The translations under genes and the position numbers were made by a program. Below the pieces are notes generated by a model. It was not told where the DNA came from. It did not search any database and worked only from the letters and a program-made list of their open reading frames with translations. This document shows, in pieces, positions 11,081-22,707 of a stretch of DNA of 64,000 nt (position 1 is its first letter; each line of letters opens with the position of its first letter). The stretch comes from Daphnia pulex (taxonomy: Eukaryota; Arthropoda; Branchiopoda; Diplostraca; Daphniidae): the NCBI RefSeq assembly GCF_021134715.1, contig NC_060023.1, positions 6,944,001-7,008,000 of the forward strand. Direction: 5' to 3'.

Positions 11081-12180
11081 TTCTATAGTAAATCGAGCTC
11101 TTCCCACCTTCCCAAGGTTAATTTTCCAGAATTTGACGTTAGTGTTTATTACACTTATTACATTATTGGCGTGCCTTCTGGGACGTATTTGAATTTGAGG
11201 TTCAACAAAGGTACCTACACTGGAGACACGGATTTCAACGTCTTAAACTCTCGACTGAAGGGCCTACCCAAAGCAGCACTATCAGGCCTCACTCTAAAAC
11301 AACAAAAGATCGCTTCGGTCAAGATAAGAGAATCAGAGCTGCCCAGACGCGAGAGATTTATAACATGGCGAAGCCTTAACTGATTTTGCAAGTCTACACA
11401 TCTTTGCTGACCAGTTGGAATCGCACATCAGAGGCTCGGATGCTTTTGGCAAACCGGCTGACTCGTTTGTTGATCTCGTTTACATTCTCTTGGATAAGCT
11501 CTTGTCTGACCTACGTCGTAAATTGGCTCGGCAATATGGGACTACAGAATGGACTCTAGAGGATTTGGAGGTAGTGACAAAATGAGAACTTGAGATATTG
11601 TACGATATTCCATTCAAACAGCATTACAACCAGAATTCGACAGGTTTTCAAAAAAACAATATGATTTTCGCGGAGCATCTCAATCTACAAAGAAGAAGCA
11701 ACGTTTACTGCACCAAACTTGTATCAGGAAAGCAACCAAGCTGTGCTTAAACTGCTTATACGAGTCACACATTAATTTGAAAGAATGCACTTCCAAGATT
11801 CGTTGCAAATACTGCTCCAAGGCTCATAACTTCAGTTTTCATCTAGAAATCTCAGAAGAAATCTCCAAGAACCAAACCGTGGTCTCCATGTCAGTTTCTA
11901 TGTCTCCATCCACAACCTTGGTGCCCGCTATTCATCATTCGAATTCGTTGGGATCGTTTTCACAGCCGTACATCTTTCTCAAGACAGCGGTTTTTTATAT
12001 GCACGCTTCAAGGGCTTTAAAGAACGTGCTTACATACTCATCGATGAGGGATCGCAATCTATCTTTATAACATTACTTCTGGCTAAATTATTGCGCCTAA
12101 AGCAATTTTTCCGTCAAAATTTTCTGTTTTCCGGTTTCTCCACGAATCCAAAATATTTTTCTAGGCGGCATGACATACGA
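11081..12180 (+). mobile_element. BEL/Pao LTR retrotransposon remnant: gag and protease
   Basis: The gag core appears as HLPKVNFPEFD, then SRLKGLPKAALSGLTL, the typical L-G-A---I-GL region of BEL/Pao gag. In another frame comes LHIFADQLESHIRGSDAFGK and KLLSDLRRKLARQYGTTEWT, with a TGA stop at about 11583. A zinc-knuckle-like segment (CLNCLYESHINLKECTSKIRC) is split across frames near 11740-11800. Near 12040 the frame LIDEGSQSIFITLLLAKLLR resembles the retroviral-type aspartic protease site (D-DGSQ in BEL elements). Reverse transcriptase, integrase and LTRs are not seen. The copy is full of stops and frameshifts and ends abruptly against the next element. Confidence 0.75.
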
Positions 12181-13640
12181 CTTGTGAAATGTTCTTATTA
12201 AAGTCTCCCTTGTCCTTCAACACATTTTGGCAACATGACAAGTCATTTGAATTACTAGTTACTGCACACTCTAGTACCTCTGACTCGACAGCACAGCATT
12301 CACTTTCTATCACAATCTCCAAAGACATACCAGAACTGATATTAACCTTATCCCAATCACTCTTTTCGAAATTCCCGGAACCCAACTGTGGTAACATCAC
12401 TTTGAACATGTACGTATTGATTTTTGACTTAATTTCACAACAAGCTTCATTTTCAACAGGAACATATACTACAGCAATATCACATTCAATGAAAACAAGA
12501 AGCACGCCAAATAGAGATCCAGTCACGATCATCTGCTGTTGAATTTGATAGTGATAAGGATGGTTTTTCTTTAACGAAAAAGCATCGCCATCTTGGTTAA
12601 ATGATAAGAAGAAATCACTATGAGATTCAGCAACTTCACTTAATTTATTAATGTCACGGTATTCCCACAAGCAGTTCCTCTCAAGAACACCAGTTCCGTG
12701 ACATTTGCAATGAAAAAGTCCATCAGGTGAAGCTCCAATTCATAAATTATTATTTACAAATGTAGAGAACAGTTGAGAAAAATAAACATACCGTGTTGCT
12801 TCTGTAGAAAACTTACTTCCAGCAGGGTACCTTTTTCAATAGCAACATAGAAGGATTGTCTGTGAAAGTGTGAAAAATGTGATATGATTGTGAGGCAGTA
12901 AATAAACTATAGTTGTAACTGTTTCAAATTAGTGACTAAAACTGATTGATTGTTGCTTTTGTAACTGCTTCTGATTGTGGTTTTGTGATTATGAAAACAA
13001 AATTCCTTTTGTAGTCTAACACATTCCAATAGTATGTATTCCTATGGTTTTCCTAACAAGAATAGATTGTAGAAATCTGAAAGTGGTTTCGGGATATCTT
13101 ATATGATACCATCAGCTGAACAAATTCATGTTGAAGCAATTCTTGGCTGAAAATTGATTTTTCTTTTTTGGACATTACTGGAACATCATTAGTTGATAAA
13201 ATATTTATTTTTTTACTTTTTGGGGTTCGTTCTACGGAATTTACCTGATGGGATCTATTAAAATCACTGAGTATATGGATACTATGAACAAACACAGATC
13301 GCTAAGGGTGAATACTAATCATTGGTTTTCCTTAGATGTATTGGGCATAGTAGTTGCACAGAAAAAACTGTAACACACTGCATCGACGTGGCAGCATACT
13401 CCACTTAGTCTTATGAATAAAATTCTGTCTATTATTTTTTTTTTCTTCAATGTAAATATAAAGTATCGTGGCGTTAGGATTTCATTTTGTTGGCTAACTG
13501 ACGAACAGGAATGTACAGTGGGCATTTTCCTTCGTGCTTTGATCTCCAAATTCACCTAAAACAATTTTTATCTTCTAGCCACTCAGCTTGTGGATTGCCG
13601 GGGCAATGACAGGGGCAATGAAGTTGTAAGCCACTCTTTA
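12161..13640 (-). mobile_element. Element remnant with SWIM zinc finger and YqaJ-like nuclease
   Basis: The frame 12161-12670 reads DGDAFSLKKNHPYHYQIQQQ and MIVTGSLFGVLLVFI, then DIAVVYVPVENEACCEIKSK. This is like the Y-YQ-Q-QM--T----C-FVV core of the YqaJ/lambda-exonuclease-type nucleases found in many invertebrate mobile-element proteins. The frame at 13319-13555 has CCHVDAVCYSFFCATTMPNT, close to the SWIM zinc finger (C-C...C-H) that usually precedes YqaJ in these proteins. The frame at 13053-13295 lies between them. The parts are in the expected order on the minus strand, but in different frames. The name of the element family is uncertain. Confidence 0.5.
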
Positions 13641-13889
13641 CGTTCTAAATCATGTTTTTTTTTGTCCCAGAATTTGTTGGTATAACAGTTAGTGCAGTTA
13701 GAGTGATGGATTCTCCTTAGATGATTCGTTGCTTGAAACTGAATTCGCTGCTGGTGATTTAAATTGTGAAGCTGGCAGGTAAAAATACATTATCTACACT
13801 TGTATTCCATAAGAAGTGGGAAAAAAGCAAATGGTGATGGTTCACTCGGGAAAGGGATTTTGAAAACTTTACATGCACACAATTGATGG

Positions 13890-15640
13890 GCCAAAGAATT
13901 TAATTTAGAAAACTATTTTGGCCGACTATGAAAGTGTTGTCTTTGTCCTGGATGAAATTATAAATGCATATAAATTCTCCGTTGTCTAAAAATACATACC
14001 GAAAAAACAGTGAAAGCACCCAAGAAGAATACAAAGCAATTTCATATTGATTACTGTAAGGAAAAGCAGACACGATCGGACCGCCACAGTGTGATTTCTG
14101 AAGAGAAAACGAAACATTTTGTTTTGGAAACATTCGGCTATTGGTCTATTGAGTTCACATATGCCATTTCACCAATACGTTTGACTAGTTGTGCAAGCGG
14201 CTTGTCACTTTTACGAATAAGTTTTTTTAACCGCTGAAGGAAGATTTCAAAAGGAAAACAACCAAAGCTAACAAGTAAACTGAAACGACGGACATCGTCA
14301 ACAAGATGAAGCAAAGAGTGAACATGTATAGTGACAAAATGCCACCCTACACAACTTTTGGGCTTTCTGTACAAAATGGCTGAGTAGTCGATTACAAAGA
14401 ATTACAACCAATTCTCTATCTAAATGAGAAGGTTCAGAAGACAATAGCTCGATTGCGGTGTGCAAACATAGAAAATAAATGTATAATGAAGCTGGTAACC
14501 CGTCCTTAAGAACGACGGGTCCTGTGTATAGCAAAAATTCCCTAAGTTCAGTAGCATTCATCTTGGCAGTTCACTTAATAAACACGGAATTCACGCAAAT
14601 TCATAAGAAACGTTTTTTTTTTCTTAAATTCAAAAATTTCTCGATTTATGCAGAAGGCAATTTTTAGTAATTAATTGCAAACGAGAATCTCGTTTTACCC
14701 AAATTTGAAGCAATTTCAGCATGCAACTCAGGCAGACCACGTGCATATAGTATAGGACTACATCTTTAACCATTTCAAATTGATCAAGTTGAAGTAAGAT
14801 AGATTTAGGTACATGAAAATCGATATCTTCTTAGCTAACAAAAGCTTCTTGAGTTCGCTGGTGGACATCATGAACAGGAAAAATGACACGACCATGTTTT
14901 TTTCCTGTTTTTTTGTAAATAAAGCCTCTCGTTGCACACTTGGAGCAAAAATTCTACAAATGATAAGAAAATTAGATTAGCAGTGGTAAATTCAATTGTT
15001 TTCTTGTATCTGAATTGATTTTCTCAGCAGTAATGGCCAGCTGTTCCAGTAGCTGATGCAGACTTAGCTGGATTTTCTGCTGTAAAAGCTGTAATTTTAA
15101 TTTGAACTCGTTGCATCTCTCCAGTTGACGTTTCTACGTCGATGCCACCTTTTGCCATAATGAAATCCATTTCCTTAATGAAAGGGGTAAAATACTCATC
15201 AATATAATCTGGTTTGCTCATTCCATGAAATACACCGATTGGGAACGGAGTTATTTCTCCTTTGATGAGACCCAGTAGAGGCCAAAAGGAACTAGCGCTG
15301 CTCTTTGCTGAAGGAATGCCGTCAATGTTTATTAGAAGTTGAACTGGCTTGCTCATGGAGAATAAAGGAATTTGTCGAAGTTGGTCTTGCAAACATTTTT
15401 CAACACTAAAACATACACAAACATACTGTCCACCAAAAATGCGTTATTTTGTAGATGAATTACTCTTGGTGTATTGAGCAGGGTACGGGAATCCTTTGGA
15501 AGATGACCAAAAAAATCATTCTGGTATTTCAACTCCCTTAGTCCACTTAACAATGAAGGCTTTTCCCTAGCACACAAGTTTTCTAATATCGAAAAAAGAT
15601 TATTACGTGGTTGTAGATCTTTTCACGCTTCACAATAATC
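13890..15640 (-). mobile_element. CMC/EnSpm-like DNA transposon transposase, decayed
   Basis: In minus-strand order: FGHLPKDSRTLLNTPRVI (about 15500), then QLLINIDGIPSAKSSASSFW and PLLGLIKGEITPFPIGVF (15024-15392), the D-G-P-FKSS---FWPILG region of these transposases. Next is FCSKCATRGFIYKKTGKKHG with a stop after EAFVS, then MVKDVVLYYMHVVCLSCMLK (the DYMH-VCLG-M region). Then come ELREFLLYTGPVVLKDGLPA (14298-14561) and HSLLHLVDDVRRF with CFPFEIFLQRLKKLIRK (14138-14374), which resemble the DUF4218-type C-terminal part. A last conserved-looking piece (FIQDKDNTFIVGQNSFLN) lies near 13900. Stops and frame changes show that it is inactive. Terminal inverted repeats were not found. Confidence 0.65.
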
Positions 15641-16450
15641 TAAAAAAACATCATGTTGAAAGCTTATTTTTCGCCTACACTAGGATTTCTTATTCTCTTT
15701 ACGATAACTCAAACGATCGCAAAAAGGAGGGTACAACTTTAGCCGTGGGTAATGTCTACTGTACAAATTATTCATTTATCAATTTATTTGTCGTTTATAA
15801 CAAATATTTTTATTTTATGAGCATTAATTTGGGGCATAATGGCATTTACTAAAGTCCGTTACTTTGGGTGGGTTGGAACAGACGATCTGTGCAAAATGGT
15901 AAAACAGTGTGCGGGCTTAGGGAGGAGGAATTTCTTTTGCTTTTCCTATATTTCCTTGCCATTACTATTTCTTCAGATCTTTATTATTTAAGGATAACCG
16001 ATTTACGTAATTGATAACCCAAAGCCAAGGCCCCTTAATTCCTCCTCGGTGATAGGAGGTTTCTTATGTTTATGCACAAGACAAAAAATGTTATAATAAC
16101 AATATATGTTTTTTTTTTTAATTTTGAATATACTAAATTGTGAATATCAAATAAATAAAAGAAAAATGATGTAATATGTAGAGTTTTATGACAGACATCT
16201 AAATAAAAACTAAGCATATCTTTTTGACATGCAATAGCCTGTGCATCTGGTATCTCACGAAAACAGAAAGTCCCCACCCATCCACAATGCTTCTTCCCGT
16301 ATATTCGGCGCTTAAAAAAAAAAATTGACACAAAATGTAGCTTGTTCGTCCCTACATCACATTCAAAAAGGAACTTTTAAAACTATTATTTAAGATGCTC
16401 AAGATATCACGATTTTCGTGACACTTCTATTTGCAAAAATTTTATTCAAC
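15641..16450. other. No supported gene
   Basis: AT-rich, with homopolymer runs. The open frames here lack domains and splice support. Confidence 0.45.
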
Positions 16451-16530
16451 GCACTTCTCTCTCTGACTCGAGTTGTGACATTGTCACTAGATGCGGAAGA
16501 GTAGTCTTGCACATAGTTTCAGGTCTTTAG
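16451..16530 (+). repeat. 80-bp direct repeat, copy 1
   Basis: Begins gcacttctctctctgactcg and ends at aggtctttag. It is nearly identical to 17626-17705, with only a few differences. The interior between the copies is non-coding, so the pair may be the ends or two solo copies of a small non-autonomous element. Confidence 0.7.
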
Positions 16531-17625
16531 TTAACTTTTCTTGTTTCCTATGTATCAAGGGCCTATTATCAATTGACACAGATGGGACTTGATACATATG
16601 ACAAATTTAATTCTAATTTGATAACTAAGAAAAATATTAGGAAACATATGAACTTGAATCCGAAAGGTGCGTTTCTCTGGAAAATATGAGAAAGACAGGA
16701 AACAACCGTTTGATACGTAGTGGGCAAGCCGTTCTTATAACCTTATAAGCTTTCTATTAAAAAGATACTATAGCGCGTAGTTTTAATTTACATGATCATT
16801 TAATTTTAAGGAAGAGGAGGAAAATATGGGCCACCTTTTTTCATACTTTCCTCTTCTCCCTTTTCTTCCCTCTTCCGATTCTCTATGGGTTAATTGGGTC
16901 TCTAAAACAGTAAACATTAAGAAAAATATTAAAATGTTTTGTATATTCTGTAAAATACATAATAAACAGTGGGTCGAGGTTGCCTTCTTGGATATGTATT
17001 TTCCCGTGTTAAGTGCAACCACAACCCCAAAGTATTGGCAAAATGGAGGTTCTTTTCATTGAGCAGTCAAGGAAGGGAAGAATAAAGTGGGAAAGAAAGG
17101 GGTCAACCCCTCTTTCTGCACTCTCCTTTGCCATTCTTTTTTTACCCCTTCCTTCCCTTTGCTTACGGAAAAAACAACAAAACATATCAATATTTAGGGG
17201 TTGTGGCACACCAAACTTGGGAAAATTCCCATCAGATGGCATCCCTGATCCACTCTTATAAAGTAGGCATGCCGAGTACAGTATACATATTGCGACTGCT
17301 GCCACCACGCGTGGCGTTACTGACTGGAAAATAATTCGGATTTTGTTTTAAAAAATGTGATAAAAATGAAATTTTTCCAACAGAATTGGGTATTCCATCA
17401 AATTTACATTAAAATAGTATAAAAGAAAAAAAAATTAAATAAAAAACAACTCCGAAGAGCTCTATAGGTCTCTTTACGGTTGTGTTTTCATTACTCAGAT
17501 ATTTGGCAACGAAGCCACCAATGTAACAGCGCGAAAGATGCCAACTAATGAAAATTGCGTGAAAGGGGGGTAAGTAGGAATCAGTAGGCTGGTAAAATCC
17601 ACCCGTTAGGGAGGAGGGGCTTCAC
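16531..17625. other. Unique DNA between two direct repeats
   Basis: Contains pyrimidine-rich stretches at 16840-16880 and 17120-17165 and several mutually overlapping open frames on both strands, none with a domain. I see no gene. Confidence 0.4.
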
Positions 17626-17705
17626 GCACTTCTCTCTCTGAATCGCGTTGTGTCATTGTCACTAGATGCGGAAGGGTAGTCTTGCACATAGTTTCAGGTG
17701 TTTAG
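17626..17705 (+). repeat. 80-bp direct repeat, copy 2
   Basis: Begins gcacttctctctctgaatcg and shares the core cattgtcactagatgcggaa with copy 1, about 1.18 kb upstream. Confidence 0.7.
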
Positions 17706-18759
17706 TAGCCATCGTTATGACATTTAGTCTGCTGTCTAGCCATAACATTTGAATAGTGAATGTGCCTTCTTGTGTTGTATGTTGCAAAACAAGCAAGCCG
17801 TCTAAAAAAATACGAATCCAATGAAACAAAGCGTGTTTTTTTTTATTTCTAGCGTGTAATCCATTTTCCGTTTTTTTCTAAATTTAATTTCGTTGTACTT
17901 AAGAAAAGAAAAATGTGTTAAACTAACTTGGCACTAGACTCTAGAGGGTTGTGGTGGAGACAGAGAGTTGCACTAAGCAAAACGAGGTCTCCCACTTCTT
18001 TCCGATATACTGAACCAAGACGGCCGTTTAGAGGGAGCTTTGATTATCTGGCTCTATTGTTTGAAATAGTTTTTTTTTTATAATATCCATTTAATTTTTC
18101 TCTTATTTTCTTTTTTGGTCTCATCCACAACAATATTGTTCTTTCTATTTCATATAGAGATGTGTTGCGTTTCTTGGTAAATGAAATTAATGATCTTTAA
18201 TTAGGATTTCACTTTTAAGAAGATCAATCACTTAATTGTTGATTTAGTAGATTGTGTCTTCTTATAGCAATTCTTCTTCTTGTCGATGTCAATTCAAATT
18301 TGACTCTACTGACATCAAGCTTAGATCTCTCTGATAGAAAGAAAAGATTAAAACAAAATTTTGGATAGAAGTAAATTATTTTATAGATTTTTAAACGGTA
18401 ACGGTGAAAAAGGGAAGGTACCTTGCTTGAGTTCAACTCTTTTATTGTGCTGCATTTCAAGGGCTTTCTATCCCAGTCTTTGTTTTTGGAGGAGTAGTTG
18501 TAAATCGTTTCTATTTGTGTTCGGTGATTATTTATAAAACCCATAAGTCGGTCTGTGGCGTATTTATTATATGTGGCGATTTTCAACCTGTCTGTGGTGA
18601 CGTTCATATGCATTCATTAAATAAATAAATAAAGTGTCCAGAAGTGTCCAGACACAATAATTCATTATTTTTAGGATCTATGATATGTTGAACTGAAAGG
18701 TCCTCCATTTTCTCAAGTTTTTGGTGCCTGTACAGCTATAAGAGAGAGAATCTTCTACC
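17706..18759. other. AT-rich, one possible exon
   Basis: A minus-strand frame at about 18430-18610 (MGFINNHRTQIETIYNYSSK, then NKDWDRKPLKCSTIKELN) ends at a GTACCT donor and may be an exon, but it has no recognised domain and no clear partner exons. Confidence 0.3.
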
Positions 18760-21330
18760 TCAACCGCAATTTGTTTTCACTGTGGGTTTGTCATCTGCTA
18801 GATTGTTTGCCTGCATACAGCGACTCCACAGGGCACGTATCAACCCTTTCTTTACAAAATTCAGGAAAAACGTGTCTAATGTAAACCTTTTAGTCATGGT
18901 CTCTTCTTCGACGTTTGTCGGAATGTTTTTTTCCGGTTCTCTGTCGATATGGTGAAGCAACTGACTTTTTGCTATACGGGTTTCTAGTTTTCCAAATTAT
19001 GTGAGATGGAGAACTAGTTTTGGACAATAAAGTTCGGGTAGATGTCCAGCCTACAGAGTGAGCAGATTCGAGTGCAGATGTTGTACCCGCCGCACCGGAC
19101 GACGTGGGTACCGCTGACATGTCCTGGTTCCACGGTCGTGCATATTTAGTGACAAAGGCAAGTATGAATTTCCGAAAATAAATACAAACGTTTGTTGCAG
19201 TTTTGGTTTTCTTGTCAATGATGAGGTTTGGAAATCTCACCAACGTGGTGTCCACAACAAAACGGATAGAATCCGGATGTGGATGCAGCGTCTGAATCTC
19301 AATGGAGTCGGCTAATGTCCGATATACAGCCTTATACTCGTTTTTGGACAATAGAGTTTTCGCATTTTTCATCTTCTTGGTCAGGGTGGTTCCGAAAAAT
19401 GATGGCACTTTGTATCTTTTAGTATCAAGTCGACGATACCCTTTATCATTATGTTCTGACAAAGGGAAAATTTGGCTGTAAATTTCCTGAGCATTCACCT
19501 CTTCATCAGAGTCTGTGGAAAAAAATAGTTACGACAACATTCACTTTCATTAAGCCAACTGTACTAATCATACCACTAGGCACATTATCAGAATCTAGTT
19601 CAGAATCCAACGCAATAGAACTATGTTGATTAGATGTAGAAGCGGTCACCAAATTGTCTATGCAAAATAAATCAAATGATTAGAATAAAATTTACTTTCA
19701 TTAAGTATACAATTTACAACTAGACACATGATCACAATCCAATCCAGAATCAAATGGAGAAAAAGTATTAAGAAGCTTGGATGTAGTAGCAATCCCCAAA
19801 TTGCCTGCAAAGAGAAATCATATAAAATCTTACTAGACATTCTGTGTTAAATGACTAAATAATATACCTGAATGTGTGTAATCTTGAAAAGATATTCGTG
19901 AACTATTTTGGTGAAGAATGGGAGTTGAATGGAGTATGTTATCAAAGTCTTGTGGCGATTGTGACTCATGCATGAAAGGGACAACCACACCTTCAAACGT
20001 GAACTGTGGGATTTTTTTCACGACACAGCACAATTCAGATAGATGTGTTTTGAGCGAATTATCAGATACATTTACCCATTTACTCACTCGGAACTCACTC
20101 TCTCTTTCAAAACTACAATAACCTGATTCAAAGACACTAGCTAACTCTTTATTTTTGGAAACCATACGATTTGCAATTTGTTGCAAGTCGCTTTGCTCAG
20201 TTGAGATTTCTTCTAGAACAATTTCATATGGGGCATTTGCCTTACCGTCAACTAATTCGACAAATTCACACCGTTTCTTCACGTTATCAAGAGACGCAAT
20301 TTTCGTTACTAAACTCTAATGCAAATTAAATTTTGACAAGTCTTCGCCGTTTGGAGGTTGCCGTCTTGCCCTCTTAACAAAAACCATGCTTGATTGCGTA
20401 CCTTTTTAATTAATTGTTGCAACACAGCAAACCTTTCTCTTTGTAGCCCAGAAATTCCGGGGTCCATATGTCCAAAAATTTTCAATCAATTTGAAAAAAT
20501 GAGAATGATACATGAAACCCCAAAATTCTCGAAAAAAGTCAAGATTTCGTACATTCACTTATTTTGGGGGGTTGACAACCCCGAATAAATTGTACCCTTT
20601 TGTTTAGTGGCTACATCTTGATTTGTGGATCGCAATGATTCCATTTTGGCTTTGAAAGAACTCAGTGAAACGGCTGGCCCTCCAACTTGAGTGAGAAGGC
20701 CTCTTCTTTCATCCAACAACAGTTGATTGCTATAGTTAGGGTCGTTGACTGTTGCCAATCTGTGAGGCAGTTGTGTAAGTTTTCGGATGACAGTGCAAAA
20801 GCTTTAGGCCGCTCTCGCCCATGATGCAAATTTGTTTATAGTACACAACGAAATGAGTCATCATCCCGGTTTAAAAACGAATTACAATTTCTCGTGTTTA
20901 CCTGAAACAACTTGTCCTTTGCATCGCCATATTAGTGATGTGTGCTTGGACGTACGTTTTGCGCAATCAATTCAGCCAACTTACTTTGCTTTCTTGCAAT
21001 TAGTTGTCTAAAGTGTTTTTCGCTTTTCCATCTTCCCTGGTAGATGCTTTGGGGTTTTATTTCCTTCTCTTCCACAAACATCACATTTTCGTCAAACTGC
21101 ACTCTGATGTCTGCTGTTCGTGATCTCCCTTGCCAAAATTGAGGAGATTTTAACGTGACTATCACACCATTTTGACGGCGACTTATCGGCTCCTAACTTG
21201 TCTTCCTGTGGACGCATAATTCATTTACACAACCTAAGCAATAAAAATATAAATAGCACGGTAAATTGTTACCTGAGTTGGAATGCGATACATGCCTTCC
21301 TGTGGGAAAACACTTCCCGTCACTCCTTCA
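18760..21330 (-). CDS. Unrecognised multi-exon gene, possibly transposon-derived
   Basis: No family recognised with confidence. Minus-strand pieces that look like exons are as follows. 21280-21340 has EGVTGSVFPQEGMYRIPTQ before a GTAACA donor. About 20600-20758 has NYSNQLLLDERRGLLTQVGG, ending at AGG-GTACAA. About 19868-20282 has KKRCEFVELVDGKANAPYEI and HSTPILHQNSSRISFQDYTH before GTATAT. Then come two short similar exons (NLGIATTSKLLNTFSPFDSG near 19720-19804; NLVTASTSNQHSSIALDSEL near 19575-19657). The largest exon (to 18890) has EIYSQIFPLSEHNDKGYRRL, then KVPSFFGTTLTKKMKNAKTL and LHPHPDSIRFVVDTTLVRFP. The last part resembles the alpha-helical region of several uncharacterised invertebrate proteins that end in a P-L motif. 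Near 18930 the coherent frame appears to change, so the 3' end may be broken. Confidence 0.4.
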
Positions 21331-21429
21331 GGACGTCTAAAGAATTATTACATGTATTATACGTTGATGATACGTAAACATTGTTTCTACAACAAACGGC
21401 AATGACACCTCAAAGCAACTGTTGGGTGT

Positions 21430-21610
21430 TTCAATTTAGCCGCTGCATGTTCCAGAGCTCCCAGATGTTGGTAGCCCTGGCATCACTTTTGCCTGCAACA
21501 GAAACAACAGCAGCTCCAACGGTTTTTGGGAAAGCATCGGTGAAAATCACACAAATGGCCCGCGCCCATTGCACACGACCCACAAAGTGGATGTGTTTGG
21601 CGGAATCCTT
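21430..21610 (-). other. Isolated coding-like fragment
   Basis: The minus strand reads DSAKHIHFVGRVQWARAICV, then IFTDAFPKTVGAAVVSVAGK and ARATNIWELWNMQRLN before a stop. It is coherent but I cannot assign it to a family. It is probably the remains of a gene or element. Confidence 0.25.
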
Positions 21611-21746
21611 AAATGTTCTCTCTCTTTTTTGTTTTTTTTTTGTTTCATATTTTTCCCACTGGTAGTGTCACTCACCCGTCCATTCAGTGTTTGATATGCG
21701 TTTGAGAACTTTGGGGCCTCGTCCACAATGTAAGATTGGTCTGCTT

Positions 21747-21880
21747 CCCCTGCGTCCTGGTAAGGAGTGTTGTCCTGTTGGGAATTTCTGAGACGAAGGT
21801 TTGGTTAGAAAGAGCTTTGGTCTCCAGATAGACCCGCGGTTAGAGTATAGGGGGACAACATTCCTTACCAGAACGCAGCC
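21747..21880. repeat. Imperfect inverted repeat, about 30-bp arms
   Basis: The left arm (tgcgtcctggtaaggagtgt, from 21751) pairs with the right arm (acattccttaccagaacgca, to 21878). Only a few mismatches interrupt it, and the loop is about 75 nt. It would fold into a long hairpin if transcribed, and may be a small foldback element. Confidence 0.65.
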
Positions 21881-22357
21881 AAGCCGCTGATCTTACTTCG
21901 TGGCCTCGACAACCAGTGGCCATTGTAATTTTTGAAAAGGGCGTCGTTCTCTCACTACGGTCGGAAACTTCGACCACGCCCTAAAACTCTGAATTGTGAC
22001 AACAGATTAAACGAAAAAGGCAAAGAAATTAGACATATAAAAAAATAGGGGTTTGAAACATCACTAGTTGCATGGTAGCGCCTGGGAACTTTAACGTGTT
22101 GCAGGTTGCAGACAACGAGGACGGGCACTCAGAGCGCTACACGCGAAACAGCAGAGGGCACTGAGATTCGATAAAGAACAGTGTAACAGACTAAAAAATG
22201 GGAAAAAGGATTTGGAACAAGAAACACCTTGAAGAGGGAAAAAACTAAGTATGTTTGTGAAGTTTACAGGACATAATAAACAAAATTTAGAGAAATGTTA
22301 CTGATAACCCAGCTGGAACTCAGCAATAGAAAATGTGCAACACTTTACTTATTAAAT

Positions 22358-22510
22358 AGACCTCTGCAATAGACACTGCGAAATCAAAAATAAATAAAAA
22401 ACCTAGGCACTAGAGAACCTCTGCAATGGAGACTGCGAAAATTAAGAGTAAAGTCAAAGAAAACTTAGGGACTAAAGCACCTTTGTAATAGAGACTGCGA
22501 AATTTAAAAA
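22358..22510 (+). repeat. Three diverged tandem units of about 61 bp
   Basis: The motif cctctgcaatagacactgcg recurs as cctctgcaatggagactgcg and cctttgtaatagagactgcg about 61 bp apart, each followed by an A-rich spacer. Confidence 0.7.
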
Positions 22511-22535
22511 AATAAAAATAAAAACTTTAAAAACA

Positions 22536-22569
22536 GTTTTCGATGTGCTAAACGTAGCACATCGAACAC
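22536..22569. repeat. Compact hairpin, 12-bp perfect stem, 4-nt loop
   Basis: ttcgatgtgcta-aacg-tagcacatcgaa is a perfect stem-loop. It extends outward with one mismatch, directly after the three A-rich tandem units and before a G run. Confidence 0.8.
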
Positions 22570-22707
22570 TTTTTTGGGGGGTTCCACTAACCATTCAGAG
22601 ACGCATTGGTAGCTTCAATCAAGGATAATTTGTGTATTTGGGTACGAGACGTTTAATGATTGAATTATTTGGGGTTTTTTTTACTTGGTAGTGTTGCAGT
22701 AACCGGA

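Noticed and set aside
17009-17308. Overlapping open frames of about 80-100 codons on both strands (16783-17334)
   Set aside because: No domain, codon pattern or splice support. They arise from purine/pyrimidine-rich strands.
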